From NCBI RefSeq assembly GCF_001522545.3, contig NC_031774.1, positions 55,369,871 through 55,433,870 of the forward strand: a stretch of 64,000 nucleotides of DNA, in the 5' to 3' direction. The notes beneath the pieces are model-generated. The model did no database searches. It saw only the letters and a list, made by a program, of their open reading frames with translations, and was not told the origin of the DNA. The position numbers and the translations under genes were made by a program. Below are positions 51,001 to 61,218 of this stretch, piece after piece (the first letter of the stretch is position 1; each line of letters opens with the position of its first letter). This DNA is from Parus major (taxonomy: Eukaryota; Chordata; Aves; Passeriformes; Paridae).

Positions 51001-52919
51001 CGACTCTTGATTTGGGAAGTTATGTTCTCGTTGAGCACATGTTACCAGATTAATTTGTGGAGGGTTGCTTCTGTAGGATATTTTAGGGGGTGTTTTCATT
51101 TAGGTTAAGCTGCCTGCTTTGGTAGTCTCTTCCAGCTTGCAGTTTCCTAAATCTGCAGCTCTCAGTCCCCAGCTTTTCCCTCTTCTGAATCTGTTAAAGT
51201 TCTTGGAAAGGCAGGAAGGAATTTGGGAAGAAAAGTGAGGCTTTCATGAGTTAGCCCATGAAAGTGGGATGTTTCCTCGGAGGAATTAGCCTCTGTTGTT
51301 TGCTCTTCGTATCTTGGGTGAACCTCTGCTAGTTGTTCTCACTTGCTGTTTTTGCTGCTCAGCCTGAAACATGAGGTGGTGATTTACAGAATGGATGATG
51401 ACTCAAAAGTGCAAGTGAACTTGGTGGGAGCTAGTCCTGAATATCACACAGTGCTAAGTAAACATCCAGAAAAGTCAAGACATCTCCAGTTGGGCACTGA
51501 GAATTAATGGATGCTTTTAATCTGACTGTTTTATTTCTCAGCCTTCTTCTATGTTGGTATCTTGTGAGCAATACAGCATCAAAATGACAGTCTTAAAAAA
51601 AAAAAAATTATTATCTTCAGGTTTGAGGAAAAACAGGATAAAAATTACATACAACATTATGCTAACTCTTTAAGATTCACTGCTTTTATTACAGCTAAGA
51701 AACTGAAAGATTGCTCTAATTTTATTTTAATAAAAACAAAACTGATTGAATTATTTCTGTTTTTCTTTTCAAAATGAGACTGTCACAAACATTTTAAAAA
51801 GTCTTGATTAGAGGTGATGAAGTGCCTAGTGAAATTCAAGTATCCAGATTGGAGCAGTGTTGCTTCATTGGCTCATTTTGAATGTGAAGTCTTTTGCTTT
51901 TCAGTCATTTTTATAATTTTTTTTTAGGAATAAAATTCTAAAAGTAATTATTCTGGGTTTTAATATAATGCAGTAATTCTTAATTTTATTATGCGAAATT
52001 ATATTTTTCCCCCTAAGAGTAGCATACTCTTCAAGTTTTTAAAATCCATAGTTCATTGTGTTGCTTCACCGGATCTTTTTCCTCTCCTTAGCACATTTTA
52101 GCAAGCCTCGCCAGGTTAAAGAAAGGCCATAGCGTAAAAATAATTTTAAACTGAGATCCTGCTTAAGCTCTTTCTATTTCCTCACTTCCTGACTGAGCAC
52201 AGCTATCTTTACCTGCCCTTTCTCCCCTCTTTTGTTTACTGCTGAGGACAGGGTGGATACCACATGCATTGGAGATCCTCATTGTCAGCTGAAAGGAGTT
52301 CAGTAGCAAATTCCTTGTCATAGGGAATATTGAACAACCCATCCCTACACTGTGGAGTGATCTTTTATGGCATCTGTGTGGACTTTCAATGTTTATTGTA
52401 CTGGTTTGTTAGTGTAGCATGCAGCAATTTATTGTCATGTGTTACATATTCATACATCAAAAAAAAAAAAAGGCAAAATAAAAGCAAAATAAGGTTAAAT
52501 AAGGTTTTCTGGATGTTTTATTATTTTATAAGACCTCCTTAAAAGTTGCTTTTTGATATATTTTTTAGTAAGTTTGGAAACATGAAACAGTGTGCTGATG
52601 AATCTGTAATTTATGGAGATTTAATATATATCTGTCTATTCTTAAATATATTAAGTGTTTATATCAGTGAATTGCTGTTCAATATATCTTCTTGAAAAAT
52701 GGTATGCTCTTATTCTCTGAAAATCAATGCTTATAATTGAGACTGCCTTTTAAAGAGTTTCCTCCAATGCTGTCTCAAGGTAGAGTTTGAAAAAGGAAGC
52801 AATTTGTAACCTGCCGAAATACAACTCACTGTTGAAGCAACCAGAGAATAAAATTGCTCAAAAGAAACAGTTGCTCTTATTTTGAAAGCGAGTCAGAGTG
52901 GAGGAGCTTGTTCTATGCA

Positions 52920-53257
52920 CAGCTACTATTGGCTGCACAAACCCCTCTTTTCTGTGGCTAATGCTAGATAGGAATATTAATAATATAACTCATGCCTTGT
53001 CGTATTTTGCTGCTTAATCATCTTGTTTGGCACACCCCCGGTCATGTTGTACGTGGCCATAATTCAGGAGAGCAAGCTCACTGGGGTGCTGGTATTACAG
53101 TGCAGCAATCAGAGAGGCTGGGATTATGCAGCAGATGAAGGGACTGCCCGGCGCGTGTTTATCCAGGAAAACTGGAGTGGAGTTGTAGCCAGCGAGGAGC
53201 CGCTCCCGTGCCGGACCATGGCTCCCTCGTCACGGCTGCCCTGAGGATCCAGGCTGG
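52920..53257 (+). promoter_or_regulatory. Candidate alternative first exon or conserved element in intron 2
   Basis: A locally GC- and CpG-raised patch (about 53130-53245, with CCCGGCGCGTG, GCGAGGAGCCGCTCCCGTGC and CGTCACGG) sits in AT-rich intron and is followed by a strong donor, CTGG/GTAAGC, at 53257/53258. Upstream are an inverted CCAAT box (ATTGG at 52928-52932) and an AATATAA stretch at about 52980. Plausible acceptors also exist at 53067 and 53100, so an internal cassette exon is possible too. The only well-placed ATG (53218, purine at -3) gives just eight codons. I see sequence signals only; transcription is inferred. Confidence 0.35.
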
Positions 53258-56200
53258 GTAAGCAGAAACCTGTGTCAGCAGGATTGTTGTGAGGCTCTGC
53301 CACAAAAAACTCCAGCTCTTACATGTCCTTTAGAGCGTTGTCTTCCCTGTGCTGTTGCGGCTGTCAGAAGTGGTATTTCAAGGAGGCTGATAATATTTTG
53401 TTGGAAAGTACTTCATTACATTAATGGAGTTTGGAAAGATAAAGAGTGGCTCTAGCATGAACCTGAATTCCATTAGAAGAGAAAAGCAGTATTTCTTAAA
53501 ATTTCCTCTCAGTTTTTTAAATTTAATTTTAAAACTTCAACCTAACATTTCCTCAGGGACCAGAACTGAACCCTGGGATTGCATGTATTTCAAAGAGTTG
53601 CTCTATTAGTCTGGATAACTTCTGAAAAAAATGTGAAGTAGAAAGCAAATGTTTGTCTTGATCCTAAAGGTGGTTTAGTTGAGGGGCACTGTAAAGGATA
53701 AAAGGAAGTATCTAAAACAAATCAAAAGGGAAACAAAATTTGGTAGAGTTTTGTGGTTGGGATTCTTTGGTTGTTGTTTTTTTCCTTTGTTTTGTTTTAA
53801 AAGTCAAGAAGCCCCTTCCCTCTCTTAGTTTTTAAATAGTTTGATCTTTAAATAGAGTAGGTTCTTCCAAGAGACCCATGATTTTTGGTGAAGTGGTTTC
53901 CATGCTCTTGTCAATGCATGAATAAGAAATAATAGAATGGGTGGGGAGGAAGTTGATTGTAATTTGACTTAAAAGCATGAATGTTTTGACCTCAGCGATT
54001 GGCAGTTTGAAAAGAATGATTTGCTGTGCTGTTTGTGTGAGCGTTGGGTTGTTTAGTGTTAATCACCATCCAGTTATGAATATCATTCACTCGTTAGACA
54101 AGTGAATAGGCTAGTGCTGGACTTCAAAACATACCTTCAGTAAACACTCAGGTTAAAAGGAGGGATGTTATTTGGAGTGCTTTGTTGAGGGAAATTTCAT
54201 ATTCATCTCATGGACGTAATGAAGGTAACGCTCTTCAATTTGGAATGGTCTGTAAAAATACAAAGTTTTTATTGTAGTTTCTTATATAGTTAAAAGGTGT
54301 GTTTTCTGAAATACAGTTTTGAGTGACTACTTGTGACATTTTTATGCATGAACAAAGGCTAAGGTGTTAGGGTTTCCTTTATGGTGAGATGTTTTATTTG
54401 TTTTTTTCTAGAGGTTTATGTTTTAGGCTTTAAGTTTCAAGTAGAATGATTTTTGGTGTGGTTTATAGCTTAAGTTGACTACTTTAGCAGCTGATACCAT
54501 TTAAGAATATCTTGTCTATGCTTGCTGTAGCAAAACAGTGCAGTTAGATAAAAGCTGATCCATATTTTTTTTTTTAAATGATGCTTTTGTTTCTGATTTT
54601 CAGAACTTTGAGACAGTGGGTGGAAATCAAATCAACATATAACCTGATCCTATCTGCAGAGTTCTCCTAGGCTTGAGAGGCTCAAAATCTGAAGAAGGGT
54701 AGGATCAGTCCCCACATTATAGCAGTTTTTCCTGTGTTTCAGAATTAAGATCAGTTTTTGTGATGCTCAGAAATAATTCTCACTTGATAATATTAGCACT
54801 TTGCCTGATTAAGGAGTGCTGAATCAGGTTTAGTATTTGAAAGGTAAAAGAAGATGAGTGTTAATCTTTGTGTTACTCTGACTAGTGTGTTTTGGGGTAA
54901 CATTTTAATAAAGCTAGGGCTGATCATTGTGTTGAAGGATGTCAAAACAGACTCATTTGTATTCTAATCCAAAGGGGAGATTTTCAGTTTATTTTTTGCC
55001 CATCTTTTCCCTGAAGTTAATACAAGTTTGGAAGTTGTCATTGAGCATGCCAGGGCCTGAGTTGGAGGTAGAGAATTATGCTCAGAATAAAACTAAAATT
55101 TGCTTATAGAAACAAACTAGAATTAGAGTTTTGAAAGTTTTTATGTGAAACTTATGAATCTAGAAGTTTTTGTGCCAGTAATGTGTTTTTAAATATTTTT
55201 CATAGGAATGAAATACCGTGTTTCACTTTGGTTTAAGAAAGGACATCAGCATTGCTTATTAGGCATAATCAGGAAGCAGAGAGGAACTGGCCAGACCTGT
55301 TGTATGAGAGGAGCTGTATCAGGTGCAGGGCAGGGAGCTGGAGCTTTCTCATACCAGGGTGAGTTGTGTCAGCACAGGGGAGCAGAGGGAGCTCTGCTCC
55401 ATCCCCTTTATTCTGCAGGTGAGAGGGGGAAGTGCTGCTGCTGGCAAACTGCGGCGGCTGAGCTTGCTGGGACAGCTCAGCCACTTTTCCCTCAGCCTTT
55501 TAAAGTCCGAGCACTTTGTAACATTGAGAACTGAAGAAAATTCATGGCTTACTTGATGTTCTGTTCCTTGGAGATAGTGAGGATGTGGAGAAATTATAAT
55601 AAAATTTTATTTTTGTGCAGGTAGAGTTCTGTACAATAATACACTACTGTATAATACAGTTTTGTTTGCCTTACAATGACTTTAATCAATGTGCCTGTGC
55701 ATGAGCTTACATCTGTCTATCAACTGATTGAATTTTGGAATAATTTGATTTTGTTTTTCAGGTATCTGAGCTATTGAAGGGAGGGCCAAGAGTAAATACT
55801 TGCCCCATGAGTGCCCTAAAGTGGTGCTGGTGCCTCAAGGAAGGATTATCTCAGAGTGGGAAGAGTAGTGCCCAAAGCAGAAGAACCTGTCATTTTCCTT
55901 TTCATTACACAAGCAGCCTTTTTAATTTCCTCTGCCTTGCATTAGGCCAAGGCAGCCTGGGTGCCCAGGTGAGGCTGTGTGCAGTGAGAGAGGATGTCTG
56001 CCTCAGAGAGACTGGATGAGAGGAGTCTCCTGTAAAATGATGAAAAAATCATCAGGACTTTGCCTGGGCAAAAACTACTTGAGTATGCCTGAACCATTTC
56101 TTGGAGAGTTGGAGTATGTAACTAGGAGTGATCATGTCTGTCCCATCATAGTTGTGTCCACAGCTAGAAACTCCCAAACATTTTTTTTCAGCATTTTGGA

Positions 56201-59200
56201 TGAACAACCATAAGGTTTGGGAGTTGGAGAAGAAGTGAGAGGGAGGTTCTCAAGCTGGGTTCTAGGGCCCAGGTTGCCTGGCGCTCTTGTGATGGGCTCT
56301 GGGTGTCCTATGGGGTCTTGTTCTCCCTCTGCTCATTCCTTGCTCTCTCTAGGCACAGGGTGTCCCTCACAGTGCTGTCATGGGAAACAGGAATTCCTCA
56401 TTGGTTTGGAGGTACCTGCATGTGTTTGAACCCAAGGAGATGTGCACACCTTTTCTGTAATTAACTCGAGTCCTCAGTCAGGACCAAGGCTGTACAGAGC
56501 CATATGGAACTGTTCCTTTAAAAAGAGAAATAACCTCAGCCAAACCACACTAATGTGAGAGTGGGAAGTAGGGATGTGCCAGCTAATGGTGGTGGTGGTT
56601 TGCTGGGCAAGGATTTTGCAGTCTGTTGTATGTGTTCTTTCTTTTTAGCAGAATCACATTTAAAGCAGATCCTTTTAAGCCTTCATTTCAAGTGAAAAGA
56701 AGTTCCTTTCTCAGCAAAACAAACCATCATAGAAGCATTCAGTTTCTCGTTTGCAGAATAAATGATTTTAAGTTCTCTCTAGTCCAGCATGGGAAAAGTA
56801 CTCCATCGTTTTACCGGATGCTGTGTTCTCCAAAACATCCGTTTTTTTAAATGGCTGTTTCTTAATGATCCACAGCTGAAGGTCCTTCCCTTTACTCTTG
56901 GCAGCCTGAGCTGTCTTCATAAGGTGGAACAGGATCTCTCCTTCATCCTAGGAAATAGTATCAATCCTGCCAGTATTGAACTGAATCCAGAATTACTAAT
57001 CTGTCAAATTTCTGCTTTTAGTTACTACAGATGATATTCAGGATATCTGAGAGTTGTATTCATCTTATCAAAAACACACGATGTGTTTGTCTGTTGTAAC
57101 ATCAGAATTTCTAGAAGGGACTCGTTATATTAATATTAAACTATTGCAGTCTTCATTTGTAAAGATGAGTCAAGTTCTCTTAATAAAATGGTAATTTTCT
57201 AATTATGTACTATATTTCGAAAGTAATGGCTTGTAAATATCAATCATTTAAATTTGGCTTTTTAGTGGAATAATGAAGTATTACAAAGGCTGTCAAATAA
57301 TTTAGGATGAATTTAGATAATTTATTTATTTGTTTTTCCTAGTGTTTTTTCCTAGTAAAAGCTGCCTAACTAGTTTGTCTTTCTCATGATCTCTTTTTCC
57401 TGTTTGTACCAGTTTGGTTGATAACTATATAGAAGCAGAATAGTTGGGAGGAAATTCCAAGATGTTCCAACTTTTCATTAGCAAAGTGATTGAGAAACAA
57501 TGAGAGTTTGCTGAGATGTCTGGAACATCATTTTGTAGCTGTGTAGCAAGCTGGGCTGTGTCACATACATGAGAAGGAAGTCTGTGTGGAAAAGCACCCT
57601 CCTCAGAATGGGTTGCTTTTATGTGTGTATTGCCTTTGATTGTTTCAGTCCTCAAGAATCTAAATTTGAATGGGTTTTCTGTCGTTTCTTTTGAGTAATC
57701 CTTGCAAGCTTGCAGGTTGGTGTAGGTAATATGAGGGGAAAAATCCCCTGGTGAATAGGCAGGGTAAAGTTGATCTCTAGTGCTGCATATGCCTCTTGTT
57801 TTATGTGGTGCTTTCTTAAGTATTTGGAACTTTAAATGTCTTGTGCAGGAGAGCTGTTATTTAAAAAAAACCCACAGTGTGTAAATGGCACTGTTGTAAA
57901 ATCTTAGAAGTTAAATTCTGGTTAATTTGTATTAAACCCTGGAACAAATTTACTGGAAGCTTCCTTGTGTGAATGAATGTGAGACATAGAGATTCCTCAA
58001 TGTAGCAGCCCAGAAAGAGTTACTCAGCCAGGTTACTTTTCCAGTTGTGACTAAGGGGCCAATTAGCAGCATCCGGATGAGACGGCAGCGCCTAGGTAAA
58101 AATAGATGGCATTTGGAGAAGCTGGGGGCTGGCTTGGAGGAGGTCTTCAGCTGTAGACTGAGAGAAACAAGAGAAAGAGGCACCCTTCAGAAAGGAATGT
58201 TACAGGAGTAGTACAGACTGTGAGAAATTCCATGAACAGGCAAAGGTAGGAGCAGCCCAGAGGAATGGCAAAAAGCAATACCAAGCTAGACCCTCAAACC
58301 AACAGGCCTCTGCTGCCAGAGGAATTCCTGAGCTGGGCACTTACTCCCATTTGACAAGAGCATAAGGCTGGCATTGATATGGAAATGAAACAAGCTGTAG
58401 CATCCTCTGAAAATGACAGGAACCAGAGGTGTGGGTGTAGAGCTCGCTAGATTGTTAGCTCTTATGTTTGGGATTGATACATTAATGCCTCTGTCAGAGG
58501 CAGGAATAAGTCACACACGAGTGATGCTTCAGTTGATTTGCTTGAAGGCAATTAGTTGACTACTGCTGGCATCTCTGAGACTAAATAATTAAGTACCATG
58601 TTGGGTACAGGGAGGAGAACTGGATGGGCTGGGATTTTGCTTTCTAGCCTTTACAGTTACAACATAGTCCCGGGACCACGACTGCTTCAATGGTCCTTCT
58701 CTGTTTTTTTCATAGGATACTGAAGCTTCTGGCTTAGTATAGTTAAAAACTCTTTTGTTGCCCACTGACCTACTTTGGCTGTGTGTTAGCTATTGGATTG
58801 GGAAAGGACCATCTGTATATGTGTCCACTGCTTCAGCCTGAGTGTAAAGAGAACCTAGGATGCTGTCTGCCTTCGTCTGATAAACCTCAGTCCAGTGGAG
58901 GCAATTACTTAAAATGCTCAATTTTATTGTGAATGGCTCGCTTCACTCGGAATTTAATAATGTATTAGTGAATTTGATACTTTGTGAAAGAAAGAGAAGG
59001 CATGAGGGATGCACCTGAAGTCCTATATTTAAATACAAAGGATGTATGTAAGTTAGACTTCTTACTAGTGGTCTAATAATGAGCTGGCTGCATTCTGAAA
59101 AATATGGGAAAGCCAGGGAAGGTGTGATCTGTGTATTCCTTTGGACAGATAAAAAGCATGTTTGCTGTTCTTTACCTGCAAAGGCTCTATAAAAATGCTT

Positions 59201-60567
59201 TTAGAATGCTATGCTAATTCACCAGTAGTGTTTTTAGATCACCTCACTTTTAGAGTTAACTGTATTTGTATAAACCTGCAGATCACACACTTTTCCTGCT
59301 GAGTTTTCCTCCATTAATTTTTTACTGATATGATTGTTCTTCCTTTTTCCTTTAGTAAAGAGCAATGAGCTTTCTGTCAATTAGAGCAAAGGTGTAATCG
59401 CAGTTGCAATGAACCAGAGTAACACTCCTTGACTTCAGTTTGGCCAGGGTGCTACCTTCAAGATGAGGTTTGTGACCACAGCACAGCTGGGGATAAATAT
59501 TGTTGGAAATCTAATTTCAGTTTATCATCTTCAACAGAGAAGCAGCTTAACTAATGAGCAGCTCGGAAGAGGTAGAGAGGGTAGCAGTTGGTGATGGAGG
59601 GTATTGTTTGGTAACCGCAGAGGAAATGATTTAATTATATTTAATGCCTAAACTGTTATGTCTGGTTAATATTTGTAACAGTCTAAACTAAGAAGGCTTT
59701 GTAAAGTGACTCAAAGCCCAGCAGAGCTATACCTTTGGTTATGTTGCTTTCATAACATTATCTTGTCTGTAAAGTTTCTCATTTTCTCAGACTTGTTCTT
59801 GAGAACTTAATACAGAACTTTAAATTTATTACGGGTCAAGTATTTATTTTTAACAGCAATATGCTGTTGTAGACTGATAGTGATATTGCAGACGGTCTAA
59901 GTAACTTCTAGAGAAATTCAGGTGCCAAGGCCCAGTGATCATCAGATATATTTGTCTGTCCAGAAGCAGACAGCATTGCTGAGGGACAAAACCTCCTATA
60001 ATGGATTTGTGCACAAGCAGGTAGATAATGTTCCGCCTAAAAAACCCTCCAGTATTTTCTTCAGTGTTTTTGAAGAGGTCAGAAGTAAAGATCTTCTGAA
60101 AAAAAAGTCCATGTACGTTATGCTAGTGCGAGGTTATGATAATGGTTGTTCTTTAGACAATTATAAATTATCTGAAATTAGGTCTTTGATCTCTAGAACC
60201 ATGCTAGAGAGATAAAATGCCTACCTCATTTAGGGTTCAAGAAGCAAAATAAAAAGTTCCTGTTCAAAAGAGAGATAAGTGGCCTTGTATGCTATGTCAG
60301 TCAATTTTGCAAGTTTAAGCAAAAATACCTGGTTTTGGTATAACAGAGCAATAGACTCTAAAGGTGGATAATTACTAGTAAATGAGTTTCTCATTTACAT
60401 TGCTTTGAAATTGAGCTGAGCCGTTCTGTGATGGACAAGATCCTATTTCTAAAGGAATAGCTGTTATTTTTACATAGACATATGTAATGATAATACATAA
60501 TAACATAAAATACCCAGCACAGCACATATTAACTTGACAGGTTATAGACGAGTATTATATAAATGTC

Positions 60568-60720
60568 ATGTTTTTCCCTTCTATTGCGGAGTTGTTCCAG
60601 ATCCTGAATAATCTGAAGATCAAAAAGTTGCTGCAGGAGCGGTATAGAATGGCAACGTGCTTCTGTGCACCAGGGAATGTGAGAGAGCTCTACAGCAACC
60701 GCAAAAGCAAAATAAAGTAG
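60568..60720 (+). other. Protein-like 50-codon open frame, unassigned
   Basis: A short frame opens at ATG 60568 and closes at TAG 60718-60720. Its translation is unusually protein-like for AT-rich intron (an amphipathic ELFQILNNLKIKKLLQERY segment followed by a cysteine-containing part). The minus strand is also open over 60529-60744. I recognise no family. It may be an exapted or decayed exon, a fragment of an old transposon, or chance. No clear splice signals frame it. Confidence 0.2.
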
Positions 60721-60771
60721 ATTTATATATTTATTTTCTGTCATTTAGACATATGTACTGGGCTTGGCAGT

Positions 60772-61218
60772 ATGAAGAAGGGTGTTCCCTTAGCTAACAG
60801 CTTGGCTGATTTGAGATACTGTCACAAGGTGTTGAACAACAGAGTGCGAGGCTGGCGAGTGGCGGTGCAGCCCGAGCACGGAACGCCTGTGCAGGGCGTG
60901 CAGCGGGACCAGGGGTGGGGTGGGAACCGCCTTTCTGACCAGGAAACCACAGGGATTGTTTGTGGCTGCAGAGTCCTCACATGGCATCTTCTGAGTAATG
61001 CTTTTGAGTTTCTGAGCTGGCCAGGAGCTGTTATCCCAGTGTGCAAACCAGGCCGTACCTTCATGTTTTCCTGTGCTTTCTGTGGCTGGGATGTAGCAGG
61101 GATTATGATCTCGTGCTCAGGAAACACAGTGGCTGGTGTCCCCAAGGGATTGCTGCTGCAGATGGAGCATCCCCTGCAACACCAGCTTGCTTTTGGCATA
61201 ACGTGGAATCCAGCTTGA
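60772..61218 (+). other. GC-raised patch with 148-codon open frame, unassigned
   Basis: This frame covers a GC-raised island (about 60845-60925 has several CpG sites) in otherwise AT-rich intron. The translation matches no family I know, has several tryptophan and cysteine residues, and both minus frames are also partly open, which argues for compositional bias rather than coding. It is recorded so the compositional patch is not lost. Confidence 0.2.

Noticed and set aside
55208..55556. GC-raised patch with 77-108 codon frames
   Set aside because: Frames are open on both strands and match nothing known; more likely an old repeat or compositional patch. No strong donor and acceptor pair frames it.
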